64,000 nucleotides of DNA from Chitinolyticbacter albus (GTDB taxonomy: Bacteria > Pseudomonadota > Gammaproteobacteria > Burkholderiales > Chitinibacteraceae), in NCBI RefSeq assembly GCF_024437655.1, contig NZ_JANBVF010000001.1, positions 1-64,000 on the forward strand. The letters run 5' to 3'. The notes below the pieces were generated by a model that was not told where the DNA came from, searched no databases, and saw only the letters and a program-made list of their open reading frames with translations. Of this stretch, positions 17,393-27,594 are shown in pieces; the stretch's first letter is position 1; every line of letters begins with the position of its first letter. The translations under genes and the position numbers were made by a program.

Positions 17393-19693
17393 ATGAAATC
17401 TGCACTAATCGCGCTGTCGTTCGCGCTGGGACTGCCTGCCGCGCAAGGCCTCGACTACGGCCCGGTGGCCGATGCACTGCAGGCCAGCACCAGTAGCCAG
17501 TTCGCCAACACCAACCCCGTGTTCTACAAGCAGAACAATGGCAGTGCGAGCAATAGTGGCAACTTCAACTACTGGTGGAATGCGCATGCCCTCGACACGC
17601 TGGTCGATGCCTACCAGCGCACCCGCGATCCGGCCTACCCACCGCGGCTGAAAGCGCTGCTGCAAGGCATTCGCAGCAAGAACGGCAATACCTACCGCAA
17701 CACCTACTACGACGACATGGAATGGCTGGGCCTGGCCAGCCTGCGCGCGCACGAGCTGACCGGCGACAACGAATACCTGCAGGTGGCCGAGGAGCTATGG
17801 GGCTATATCAAGGGCGGTTACAGCAGCGGCCTGTTCTCTTGGAACAGCGATTGCGCGCCCGCCTGCAAGAACACCATCGCCTCGACCCCGGCCATCATCC
17901 TCGGCGCCCGGCTCTATGGTCTGCGCGGCGGCGCGGCCGACCTGGCGCTGATCCAGGAGGCGTACGGCAATGTGCGGCGCCTGCAGGTCGACCCGGCCAG
18001 CGGCGCGGTCTGGGATTCGGTGAGCCTGGTCACCGGGGAAGCCAACAAGGCGCGATATTCGTACAACCAAGGCATGTACATCGGCGCCGGGCTCGAGCTT
18101 TACAAGCTCACCGGCAACCGGGCCTATCTGGACGATGCGCTCAAGACCGCCAACTGGGCCCTCACCGGCTTTACCCAGAACGGCATGCTATTCGCCGGCG
18201 AATCCGGCAGCGGCGATGGTGGCCTGTTCAAGGGCATCCTGGTGCGCTACCTCGCGCTACTGGCGCGCGAAGGCGCGCTGGCCGCCGCCGATCGCAGCCG
18301 CATCAACGATGCGATCCGCTACAACGCCCACATCCTGCACAGCAAGGGCCTGTTGCGCCCGAATATGCTGGCCGGTGCCAACTGGTCGGCGCAGCCGGGC
18401 ACGGTGATCGATTCCTCGGTGCAGCTGGCCGGGCTGATTCTGTTCGAAACCGCCGCGGTGCTCGACTATCCGACGTTCTACCAGCACTACAACTACAACG
18501 GCCGCGCCACTGCGCTGCCGCCGGGGCGCTATACCACCGCCGACCTGTCCGCCCGCGGTATCGCCAACAACGATGTCACCTCACTGACCGTAGCGCCCGG
18601 TTGGAGCGTGGTGCTGTACGACGGCGACAACTTCACCGGCGCCAGCATTACGCGCAGCAGCAACGACAACCTGCTCAACAACGCCGGTTTCAACGACCGC
18701 GCGAGTTCCATACTGATCCTGCCGCCGGCCGAGAGCCCGGGCCTCACCGTCTACCAGAACTGCGACTTCACCGGCTACGGCGTCACCCTGCCAGGTGGCG
18801 ATTTCAACCTGGCGCGGCTACAGGGCGAGGGGCTGGTCGACAACGATCTCTCGTCGTTGCGCGTCACCACCGGCTACCGCGCGTGGTTCTATCAGGATGA
18901 CAACTACGGCGGTGCCGCGTACGTCTCGACAAGCAGCGACAACTGCCTCGTCGACAATGGCTACAACGACAACATCTCGTCGCTCAAGCTCAAGGCGGAC
19001 GGCTACACGGGCCTTGCCGGGAAGTACTACCTGAAGAACGGCTACAGCAGCCTCTACATGGATGTCTACGACGGCAGCATGGCCAACGGCGGCCGCGTGA
19101 TCCAGTGGACCTACAGCGGCGGTGCCAACCAGCAGTTCGAGTTCAGCCATCAGGGCAATGGGGTCTACGTGATCCGCAATGCCAAGAGCGGCAAGGCGCT
19201 CGATGTGACCGACGTCAGCCCGGCCGACGGCACCCCGTTGCAGCAATGGGATTACAGCAACAACGCCAATGCCCGTTTCATCGCCTACCCGGTCGGTGGC
19301 AGCAGCTACCAACTGATCCCTATCCACAGCGGCAAGAGCCTGCGGGTGGGCAATGGCAATGCCGGCAGCAATGTGGAACAGTGGAGCAACGACAACCAGA
19401 ACACCTCGTACTGGCAACTGATCCCCGTCGGCACCAGTCCCACCCCTGTGCCGACGCCGCTTCCCACGCCAGTGCCAACGCCTCAGCCCACCGTGCAACC
19501 CAGCACCCCGACCCCCACGCCGCCCGGGACGAGCTGCAGTGTGGCGAGCTGGAGCAGCGCCGCCATCTATACCGGCGGCCAGCGAGTGAGCTACGCCGGG
19601 CATCTGTACGAGGCCAAGTGGTGGACGCAGGGCGAGCAACCCAACCTGTCCGGGCAATGGGGCGTGTGGAAGGATCTGGGAGCCTGCAACTGA
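17393..19693 (+). CDS. Secreted GH76 (alpha-1,6-mannanase-like) enzyme with crystallin, ricin and CBM5/12 modules
   Basis: 766-residue modular exoenzyme. A signal peptide (about 1-19) precedes a GH76 catalytic domain (about 21-360) with the acidic pair Asp107-Asp108 in YYDDMEW, the expected nucleophile/acid position of endo-alpha-1,6-mannanases. Two beta/gamma-crystallin domains follow (about 370-443 and 448-534), each with two calcium motifs of the form (N/D)(N/D)xx(S/T)S: NNDVTS 392, NDRASS 434, DNDLSS 483 and NDNISS 525. Next are a ricin-type lectin domain with QxW-like repeats (about 540-680), a Pro-Thr linker (681-712) and a CBM5/12 chitin-binding module (about 715-765). The likely target is mannan-bearing fungal wall or glycan next to chitin. 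Export by type II secretion is plausible. Confidence 0.88.
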   Translation: MKSALIALSFALGLPAAQGLDYGPVADALQASTSSQFANTNPVFYKQNNGSASNSGNFNYWWNAHALDTLVDAYQRTRDPAYPPRLKALLQGIRSKNGNTYRNTYYDDMEWLGLASLRAHELTGDNEYLQVAEELWGYIKGGYSSGLFSWNSDCAPACKNTIASTPAIILGARLYGLRGGAADLALIQEAYGNVRRLQVDPASGAVWDSVSLVTGEANKARYSYNQGMYIGAGLELYKLTGNRAYLDDALKTANWALTGFTQNGMLFAGESGSGDGGLFKGILVRYLALLAREGALAAADRSRINDAIRYNAHILHSKGLLRPNMLAGANWSAQPGTVIDSSVQLAGLILFETAAVLDYPTFYQHYNYNGRATALPPGRYTTADLSARGIANNDVTSLTVAPGWSVVLYDGDNFTGASITRSSNDNLLNNAGFNDRASSILILPPAESPGLTVYQNCDFTGYGVTLPGGDFNLARLQGEGLVDNDLSSLRVTTGYRAWFYQDDNYGGAAYVSTSSDNCLVDNGYNDNISSLKLKADGYTGLAGKYYLKNGYSSLYMDVYDGSMANGGRVIQWTYSGGANQQFEFSHQGNGVYVIRNAKSGKALDVTDVSPADGTPLQQWDYSNNANARFIAYPVGGSSYQLIPIHSGKSLRVGNGNAGSNVEQWSNDNQNTSYWQLIPVGTSPTPVPTPLPTPVPTPQPTVQPSTPTPTPPGTSCSVASWSSAAIYTGGQRVSYAGHLYEAKWWTQGEQPNLSGQWGVWKDLGACN

Positions 19694-20105
19694 ACGACGA
19701 GGCGCCCAGAGAGCAGGCCAACGTCGGCTTAGCCCGCCGGCTGGCCAGCTCCCTGCCGGCTGGGGCGGTCCGACGGCCAGCGGTTACGCGGCGGATTTCC
19801 GAGCATAGTGGGCGCCCCAGAACGCGCCAGCGCTGCCTGACGCCCGCTTCGGGCTGGCATCCGGCCTTGCTTGCGCAGCTGTCATTCATGAAGTGACCGG
19901 CACGCATACAACACCCTAACACCTTGTTTCAAAAATACTTTTACTTTCCAGCTCGGTCACTGGTGAATTTGCCTGCGTTGCGCATTTTCCTCCCACTTAT
20001 TCATCGGGCATAGTCGACGCCGCGTGCATTTCAAATAAGGCCCGGCCCGCGTCGTAGCGGCCGGCCAAGCCAGCGCGCGCTTAACCACGGGATGGAGATG
20101 GAACA
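19694..20105. other. Intergenic region between the GH76 and CE4 genes
   Basis: 412 bases with no supported gene. The stretch around 19915-19985 is AT-richer and probably contains the promoter of the CE4 gene, but no clean -35/-10 pair is seen. No copy of the cre-like palindrome found before the GH76 gene was noticed here. GGAG at 20094-20097 is the ribosome site of the next gene. Confidence 0.5.
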
Positions 20106-21659
20106 ATGCAATTGAATCAATGGATGATATTGGCCCCCGCCATGCTGGCCGCTGCGGTTGCCCATGCAGCCCCTGGCTGGGATGCGGCCCAGGTCTACAC
20201 CGCCGGGATGGTAGTGAGCTACAACGGCCAGGACTGGAAAGCCAAGTGGTGGACCCAGGGCGACGTACCCGGCGCGGCCCAATGGGGGCCGTGGGAGGCA
20301 CAGGCCGCCGTGACCCCCACGCCGGTGACGGTGACGCCGACGGTCACGCCGAGCCCGGTCACAGCCACACCAACGCCGACGCCGCTTGCCCCGTCTCCCA
20401 CCCCGGTCTCGCCCACACCGGTCACACCGACACCGGTCACTGGCAACAGCCCCGCCTGGCAAGCCAGCGTCGCCTATGCCGGCGGCCAGCGTGTCTGCCT
20501 CAATGGCATCCTCTACGAAGCAATCTGGTGGGTGCAAGGTGAGCGTCCAGACGTCAGCAATCCATGGGGCCCATGGCGCAAGATCGGCACCTGCCCGGTC
20601 GGTCCCACCACGCCGACCCCGGTCACACCCACGCCAGTGACGCCAACGCCAGTCACCCCGACTCCTGGTACCGCCCGTATCACCGCGGTCAAGGTGGAAA
20701 CCTGGCGTAACGGCGCGGCGAGCGCCTATTCGATGGTGCATGACGATTTCTGCTACGAAGTCAGCGACAGCCATATCAATGTCGCCGAGCCGGCGCTGTA
20801 CCAGCGCGGCCTGGTCGCCGCCTTTGCCGCAGTCACCAGCGCGTGCCAGCCGGCGCACTGGACTGCAGCGCAGACCTTCATCGCCCACGGCCACGAGCTC
20901 GCCAATCACACCCGCACCCACCGTCCCAGCAGCGATGCAACCTGGCAGGCCAGCGCGGAAATCGGCCAATCGACCCAGGACATCGCCAGCCACCTGAACG
21001 GCTACCAACCGAGCTACCTGGTCTGGCCCAACGATACCGCGACCGAAGCCGCGCTCACAGCCCTGCGCAACACCGCCGGCTATCTCGGTGCGCGCGCCTC
21101 CAATCGCGATTTCGGCGGCGGCAACATCCAGTACGGCCTCGCAGCAGGCGTGAATGACGCCCAGTTCAACGACCCGTTCATGGTGCAGTGGGATCTGTTC
21201 ACCGCCAACAATCAGTGGTCGCTCTACCCTTCGGGCGAACTGCTCAACCTGCATGTCGACGCTGCGATCAGCAAGGGCGGCTGGGCTACCCGCACCGTGC
21301 ATGGCGTGGGCACCGTCGGCTACGAGCCGGTGCCGGCGGCGCGCTATCTCGCCCATCTGGACTACGTGAAGGGCAAGGTCGACGCCGGATTGTTATGGGT
21401 GGCCACGCCATCGGACGTGATCCGCTACCGCTATGCCCGCGAAGCCTGCGCCCCGACGCTGGCCGCCGACGGTAAGTCGCTGAGTTTCCCGACCGGCAAC
21501 GCGCAGTGCCAGAAGTATGCGACGCCGATCACGCTGGAGCTGACCGCCACCGGCGCCATCGCGCCACGTCAGGGCACGACCGTCCTGCCGGTGATCGACC
21601 TGGGTAACGGACGCTACCGGGTCACCGTACTGCCGAGCGCGGGCGCGCTGAATCTGTAG
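20106..21659 (+). CDS. Secreted polysaccharide deacetylase-like (CE4) protein with two CBM5/12 modules
   Basis: 517-residue secreted protein. After a signal peptide (1-21, ending AHA|AP) come a CBM5/12 module (about 23-66), a Thr-Pro-Val linker, a second CBM5/12 (about 115-164), another Thr-Pro linker and a NodB-like domain (about 190-435). Catalytic signatures are VHDD at 211-214 (base Asp213, metal Asp214) and NHTRTH at 267-272 (zinc His268 and His272). A C-terminal beta-like domain of about 75 residues closes the protein. The chitin-binding modules suggest chitin or chito-oligosaccharide deacetylation. The modules share AKWWTQG with the CBM of the GH76 protein, suggesting common origin. 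It could instead be an inactive binding protein, since later CE4 motifs are weak. Confidence 0.82.
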   Translation: MQLNQWMILAPAMLAAAVAHAAPGWDAAQVYTAGMVVSYNGQDWKAKWWTQGDVPGAAQWGPWEAQAAVTPTPVTVTPTVTPSPVTATPTPTPLAPSPTPVSPTPVTPTPVTGNSPAWQASVAYAGGQRVCLNGILYEAIWWVQGERPDVSNPWGPWRKIGTCPVGPTTPTPVTPTPVTPTPVTPTPGTARITAVKVETWRNGAASAYSMVHDDFCYEVSDSHINVAEPALYQRGLVAAFAAVTSACQPAHWTAAQTFIAHGHELANHTRTHRPSSDATWQASAEIGQSTQDIASHLNGYQPSYLVWPNDTATEAALTALRNTAGYLGARASNRDFGGGNIQYGLAAGVNDAQFNDPFMVQWDLFTANNQWSLYPSGELLNLHVDAAISKGGWATRTVHGVGTVGYEPVPAARYLAHLDYVKGKVDAGLLWVATPSDVIRYRYAREACAPTLAADGKSLSFPTGNAQCQKYATPITLELTATGAIAPRQGTTVLPVIDLGNGRYRVTVLPSAGALNL

Positions 21660-21670
21660 CACCGCAACGA

Positions 21671-21701
21671 AAACGGCCCGGTACGTCCGGGCCGTTTTTT
21701 T
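21671..21701 (+). terminator. Rho-independent terminator after the CE4 gene
   Basis: An 11-bp stem (21671-21681 with 21687-21697) and a 5-base loop TACGT, followed by a run of T to 21701. It begins 12 bases after the CE4 stop codon. Confidence 0.92.
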
Positions 21702-21906
21702 GGTTGCAGCCAATGTGTTTCATGTGGCGACATCACCCGGTAGACGACGATCCTCGTCGCCCGTAACTGGACACCGCCTCAGTCGATCGACGTCCAGCCC
21801 AGGGGCCCGCGTTGATCGTCCTCGTGTGTCTAGCACGGGCGATACTCAATACCGACGGGTTGTTGCTGCGGGCGCGGATGGCGCCCTGTTTGTTCAACCC
21901 GTCCGA

Positions 21907-22773
21907 TCAATGCACCCGACGCCCTGCCGGATCGGTGCCATGGCCAGCAAACAGCTGAGCCACATCCACCGTATCGAAGTGGTAGTCCTTGCCACAGAAT
22001 TCGCAGGTGATATCGACCTGGCCTTTCTCCTCCAGTACGCCAGCGATTTCATCGTGCCCCACCATCTTGAGCATGCCGCCTACGCGTTCGCGCGAGCAGG
22101 TGCAGGCAAAGCGCAGACTGGCCGGGTCGAACACGCGCACCGTTTCCTCGTGGAACAGGCGATGCAGGATCTCACGCGGCGGCAGGCCCAGCAGCTCGTC
22201 GGCGGTGATGGTTTCGGCCAGGCGCTGCGCGCGATCCCAGGCATCGGGGTCGCCCTGGCCGGCCGGCAGCTTTTGCACCAACAGGCCCGCCGCCTTGCCC
22301 TGGCCCACCGCCAGCCATAGCCGCGTGGCCAGTTGCTCCGAGCTTTCCATGTAGTGCTCGATGATCTCGTTCACGCGCTGGCCCGGCTCGAAGCCGACGA
22401 TACCCTGGTACGTTTCGCCTTCCTTGGGCTCCAGCGTGATGACGAAGCGGCCGCGCCCCAGTAGTTCGGCCAGTGACAGCTCCGGCACATCGCCTTCCCA
22501 GCGCGCGGTGGCCCGCAGCGTATTGTCGCTGGTGCACTCGACCACGATCAGCTTCACCACGCCGGTGCCGTGCAGTTGCATGATCAAGGTGCCGTCGAAC
22601 TTGAGCGTGGCCGACAACAGCGCGGCGGCGGCCATCAGCTCACCGATCAGCGTCTGCAACACCGGTGGGTAGGCATGGCGCGCCAGCACTTCCTGGTAGG
22701 CGTGATCGAGCTGGACCAGCTCGCCACGCACCGGGGCGTCATCGAACAGGAATCTTTCGAGCGTATCTTGCAT
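21907..22773 (-). CDS. hslO: Redox-regulated holdase chaperone Hsp33
   Basis: 288-residue cytoplasmic chaperone that is switched on by oxidative stress. The four zinc-binding cysteines are present as CTC (Cys224, Cys226) and CEFC (Cys257, Cys260), the C-x-C and C-x2-C pattern that senses peroxide. The N-terminal domain has the family block LMAAAALLSATLKFDG. It is the last gene of a tight minus-strand operon and starts 8 bases after yhcH ends. Confidence 0.96.
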   Translation of the reverse strand: MQDTLERFLFDDAPVRGELVQLDHAYQEVLARHAYPPVLQTLIGELMAAAALLSATLKFDGTLIMQLHGTGVVKLIVVECTSDNTLRATARWEGDVPELSLAELLGRGRFVITLEPKEGETYQGIVGFEPGQRVNEIIEHYMESSEQLATRLWLAVGQGKAAGLLVQKLPAGQGDPDAWDRAQRLAETITADELLGLPPREILHRLFHEETVRVFDPASLRFACTCSRERVGGMLKMVGHDEIAGVLEEKGQVDITCEFCGKDYHFDTVDVAQLFAGHGTDPAGRRVH

Positions 22774-22781
22774 GGGGGTCC

Positions 22782-23850
<1,069 letters not shown>

Positions 23851-23854
<4 letters not shown>

Positions 23855-24339
23855 CGGGACTCCTCGATCAGATGATTGAGCCGCGCCAGCGCGTGGCGCA
23901 CCGTGGCCGCGCGCACGCTGGCCCGGTCACCGGCAAACACGCGGCGTTCGGTCACGATGCCGGCGGGCGTGGCCCAGGCAAACCAGACGGTCCCTACGGG
24001 CTTGTCGGGCGTGCCGCCATCGGGCCCGGCAATGCCGGAAACGGCGATACCGTAGCGTGCCCCGGCTCGCTCGCAGGCGCCCTGCACCATGGCCGCGACC
24101 ACCGGTTCGCTCACGGCACCCAGGCCCTGGATAAAGGCCGGCGGCACGTCCAGCATGTCGATCTTTGCGTCGTTGGCGTAGGTGACGTAGCCGCGCTCGA
24201 ACCAGGCCGAACTGCCCGGCACGTCGGTGATGGCGCCGGCGATCAGCCCGCCGGTACACGATTCGGCCGTCGTCACCGTGGCGCCGCGTTGCAGCAACAG
24301 CTCGCCGAGCAAGGCGGCCTGGGCAAAGGTTTCCACCAT
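23851..24339 (-). CDS. pncC: Nicotinamide-nucleotide amidase (CinA C-terminal domain type)
   Basis: 162-residue stand-alone CinA C-terminal domain enzyme, which deamidates NMN to NaMN in pyridine nucleotide recycling. The signature AESCTGGLIAGAIT (residues about 25-38) holds the catalytic Ser, and VSGIAGPDGGTPDKPVGTVWFAW is the second conserved block. Its ATG overlaps the orn stop as TGATG, and its end overlaps the BPH start by 4 bases. Confidence 0.94.
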
Positions 24340-24908
24340 CAGTCGCTCGGCAGCTCGGCAGCGGGGACCTTGAGGAAATGCTCGCGATAGAACTTGAGCT
24401 CATCGATCGATTCGCGGATATCGGCCAGCGCCGTGTGCGCGCCCTGCTTCTTGAACAGCTTGTACACGTCCGGGCGCCAGCGCTTGCACAGCTCCTTGAG
24501 CGTGGAAACATCGAGATTGCGATAATGGAAATAGCTTTCCAGCTGCGGCATCCAGCGCGCCATGAAGCGGCGGTCCTGACCGATCGAGTTGCCGCACATG
24601 GGCGAGCTGCCCGTGGGCACGTATTGCTCGAGGAAGGCCTGCGCCTCGCGCACCACGTCATCCTCGGACAGCGTCGAGGCCTTGACCTTGTCGATCAGGC
24701 CGGAGCGGCCATGGGTGTTCTTGTTCCAGTCGTCCATGCCATCGAGTACGGCGTCGGGCTGATGCACCACCCACACGGGGCCTTCGGCGATCAGGTTGAG
24801 ATTGGAATCGGTGACGATGACGGCGAGCTCGATGATGCGGTCGTTCTGCGGGTCTAGCCCGGTCATTTCCATGTCGAGCCAGATCAGGTGGTTCGCGTCC
24901 TGCGCCAT
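24339..24908 (-). CDS. orn: Oligoribonuclease
   Basis: 3'-to-5' exoribonuclease of the DEDDh family (189 residues) that degrades 2-5 nt RNA and the c-di-GMP product pGpG. Motif I is [11 protein letters not shown], motif [12 protein letters not shown] and motif [14 protein letters not shown], with the catalytic Asp, Glu and His present. The longer frame to 25016 is not used: AAGAGG sits just before ATG 24908, and the family starts here. It is the first gene of the orn-pncC-BPH-yhcH-hslO operon. Confidence 0.95.
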   Translation of the reverse strand: MAQDANHLIWLDMEMTGLDPQNDRIIELAVIVTDSNLNLIAEGPVWVVHQPDAVLDGMDDWNKNTHGRSGLIDKVKASTLSEDDVVREAQAFLEQYVPTGSSPMCGNSIGQDRRFMARWMPQLESYFHYRNLDVSTLKELCKRWRPDVYKLFKKQGAHTALADIRESIDELKFYREHFLKVPAAELPSD

Positions 24909-25105
24909 GGCAGCCTCTTTGAGCGGGAAAAACCGCATTTTAGCATCGCCGTCCGCCCGGCCCTCGCTGCATTGGTACCACGACGAGCCCGGCCGCCCGT
25001 CGCGCCATCGATGCAAACGGCATCGATCCAGCTGACGGAAACCTTAAAAAGAAGCATCAGGGAGCCGGTCATGTGTGCAAAAGTGCACATGGCAAGGAGC
25101 AGGTC

Positions 25106-26248
25106 ATGCGCCCGTACACGATCAAGGACTGGTGCGGCTGGAAGCTCAAGCGCGCCATCACGCAGAACGACCACCGCGAGCGCATACATATCCAGCGCGT
25201 CGCCGGCGTCTATCGCGACCAGGTGTACAGCGATGCTTCGCGCTGGCTGGAACTGAAGGTGGTCGATCTGCAACGCAACGGGCGGGACAAGGCGCTGGCC
25301 GACCGCATCGCCCATTTGCACCGCATCCACGCACCGAACTGGCGCGAGTTGTTCGAGCTGGAGCTCTTGCTGATCGTGACGCTGCCGCGCACCGAACTGC
25401 TGACCAAGTACCCGCTGGCGTGCGAGCTCAATCGCTCGCGCGGCGGCGACGTGACCAGCAACGACGAGGAAAAACGGCTGCGCGAATATTGGGAGGCACT
25501 GCTCGACGAGCAGCAGGCACGCAACGCGCCCAAGGCCGTGCCTGCTGCCAGCCAGCCCTCCGCTAGCGCAACCGCGCAGAACCAGGCCTTGCCGGCAGCA
25601 CCCAGCGTGCTCCCCACATCGCCAGCCATGCACGACGGCCAGCCCGATTCGCGCGAAGAGATGCTGCGCGCCCATATGCTGAACATGACGGCGCAGATGC
25701 AATGGGAGTATCGCAAGCTGGTCGAGCGCGAGGCCAGTGTGGGGCGCACCCGCCTCTTCATCATCTGCACCTCTTTTGTCCTGCTGCTGTGCTGGGTATT
25801 GGGCCCGTCGCTGGCAGCGCAACTACCGTGGCTGGAAAGCCGCTGGGAAACCCTGGCCATCCAGACCGCGCTGGGCTTCGGCCTGCTCGGCGCCTTCACC
25901 AGCATGATGCGGCGCTTCAACGCCATCCAGCCCGACACTGATGACGGCGTGCCGCAGCCAGGCTCGGCGCGGCTGCTGGCCTCGATCGATTTCAGCCGCT
26001 GGTCGCTGTTCTCCGCGCTGGTGGTGGGCAGCGTATTCGGTTTTCTGATCTACCCGCTGTGCGTATCGGGCCTGCTCGACGGCTCGGCCTTCCCGGCCTT
26101 CAGCAACGACAGACACCTGCTGCCGGAACTGCGCAACATCGCCAAGCTCGCGGTGTGGAGCTTTATTGCCGGCTTTGGCGAGAAGTTCGTACCCGACATC
26201 ATCGATCGGCTGGGCGCGATGAAGATCGAACCCAAAGTAAGCAAGTAG
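25106..26248 (+). CDS. Uncharacterised membrane protein
   Basis: 380-residue protein of unknown function. The soluble N-terminal part (about 1-215) is rich in charged helices and contains an Ala/Pro-rich linker around 140-185. The C-terminal part has about four hydrophobic segments, near 215-237, 251-269, 297-322 and 335-352. The last ends in SFIAGFGEKFVPDIIDRL, a motif I have seen in other uncharacterised membrane proteins. The start is set by AAGGAG at 25094-25099, 6 bases before ATG 25106. It is divergent from orn. Codon use matches the neighbours. Confidence 0.75.
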   Translation: MRPYTIKDWCGWKLKRAITQNDHRERIHIQRVAGVYRDQVYSDASRWLELKVVDLQRNGRDKALADRIAHLHRIHAPNWRELFELELLLIVTLPRTELLTKYPLACELNRSRGGDVTSNDEEKRLREYWEALLDEQQARNAPKAVPAASQPSASATAQNQALPAAPSVLPTSPAMHDGQPDSREEMLRAHMLNMTAQMQWEYRKLVEREASVGRTRLFIICTSFVLLLCWVLGPSLAAQLPWLESRWETLAIQTALGFGLLGAFTSMMRRFNAIQPDTDDGVPQPGSARLLASIDFSRWSLFSALVVGSVFGFLIYPLCVSGLLDGSAFPAFSNDRHLLPELRNIAKLAVWSFIAGFGEKFVPDIIDRLGAMKIEPKVSK

Positions 26249-26316
26249 GCGCTGACGGCGCGCTCTGCGATAATTAAGGCTTGCCGCTGTCCGGCATGGC
26301 TACCCGAGTTGCCCGC

Positions 26317-27564
26317 ATGTCCGCCTCCCAGTTTTCCGCCCTGTTCGCCTTTGCCCTGTTTGCCAGCGTGCTGCTGCAGCTGTGGCTGGCGCAGCGCCAT
26401 ATCAACCATGTACGGCGTCATCGCGCCGCCGTGCCAGCCGAGTTTGCCGAGACCATCACGCTGGAAAGCCACCAGCGCGCCGCCGACTACACGGTGACCA
26501 AGGTCCGCTTCGGCATGGTGGTAACCATCGTCGAGGCCATCATCCTTACCGGCTTCACGCTGGGTGGCGGCATCGAATGGCTGGTCACGCAGACCAGCGC
26601 CTGGTTTGGCGACGGCGTGCTCGCCGGCGTCACCATGATCGCGTTGCTCGCGGTCATCCACACCGTGATCACGCTGCCGTTTTCCTGGCATGCCACCTTC
26701 GGCATCGAGGCCCGTTTCGGCTTCAACCAGAGCACACCCAAGCTGTTCATCGTCGACCTGGTCAAGACAGCGGCGATCGCCGCGGTGATCGGCTTGCCAC
26801 TCGTGGCCGGCGTGCTGTGGCTGATGGGCGCGATGGGCACGCTGTGGTGGCTATGGGTCTGGCTGGCGTGGATGGGCTTCTCGTTCGCCATCATGTGGAT
26901 CTTCCCGACCTGGATCGCACCACTGTTCAACAAGTTCGAGCCGCTGCCGGACGAGGGCCTGCGCGCGCGCATCGAAGCGCTGCTGGCGCGTTGCGGCTTT
27001 ACCACGTCGGGCATCTTCATGATGGATGGCTCCAAACGCTCCAGCCACGGCAACGCCTATTTCACGGGCTTTGGCAAGACCAAGCGCATCGTGTTTTTCG
27101 ATACGTTGCTCAAGCAGCTCAACGGCGACGAGATCGAGGCGGTGCTGGCGCACGAACTCGGCCATTTCAAACGCCGCCATATCGTCAAGCGCCTGTCCTG
27201 GACCTTCGCGCTGATGCTGGGCCTGCTGTGGCTGCTGGCGCAGCTGATGCAACAACCGTGGTTCTATCAGGGGCTGGGCGTGACCACCGCCAACACCGCC
27301 ACCGCGCTCACCCTGTTCTTCCTGGTGTTGCCGGTCTTCACCTTTTTGTTCGGGCCACTGGGTTCGTTCATGTCGCGCAAGCACGAATACGAGGCCGACG
27401 AGTTCGCCGCCGCGCAGACCCGCGCTGGCGACCTGGTCACGGCCCTGGTCAAGCTCTATCGCGACAATGCGGCCACGCTGACACCGGACCCGCTGCACAG
27501 CCTGTTCTACGACAGTCACCCGCCTGCCAGCCTGCGCATTGCGGCCTTGAGGCGGCAGGCCTAG
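26317..27564 (+). CDS. M48 family membrane metalloprotease (Ste24/CAAX-protease-like)
   Basis: About 415 residues, an integral membrane zinc protease of the M48A (Ste24) type. It has an N-terminal helix and several further membrane segments, the zinc motif HELGH in AVLAHELGHFKRRH (base about 27150), and the third ligand in EYEADEFAA. Ste24-type enzymes cleave prenylated proteins in eukaryotes; in bacteria they are assigned to membrane protein quality control. The start is uncertain: ATG at 26317 is chosen for family fit, with an in-frame ATG at 26296. phhB follows 30 bases later and may be co-transcribed. Confidence 0.88.
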   Translation: MSASQFSALFAFALFASVLLQLWLAQRHINHVRRHRAAVPAEFAETITLESHQRAADYTVTKVRFGMVVTIVEAIILTGFTLGGGIEWLVTQTSAWFGDGVLAGVTMIALLAVIHTVITLPFSWHATFGIEARFGFNQSTPKLFIVDLVKTAAIAAVIGLPLVAGVLWLMGAMGTLWWLWVWLAWMGFSFAIMWIFPTWIAPLFNKFEPLPDEGLRARIEALLARCGFTTSGIFMMDGSKRSSHGNAYFTGFGKTKRIVFFDTLLKQLNGDEIEAVLAHELGHFKRRHIVKRLSWTFALMLGLLWLLAQLMQQPWFYQGLGVTTANTATALTLFFLVLPVFTFLFGPLGSFMSRKHEYEADEFAAAQTRAGDLVTALVKLYRDNAATLTPDPLHSLFYDSHPPASLRIAALRRQA

Positions 27565-27594
27565 AACGGGGTATCGCCCGAAGGAGCTACCGCC

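Noticed and set aside
20325-20670. Repeated CCCACGCCGGTGAC-like units in the CE4 gene
   Set aside because: They encode Thr-Pro-Val linkers in frame and are not a CRISPR array or regulatory repeat.
24909-25016. N-terminal extension of orn
   Set aside because: No homologous residues upstream of MAQDANHL, and a good ribosome site precedes ATG 24908.
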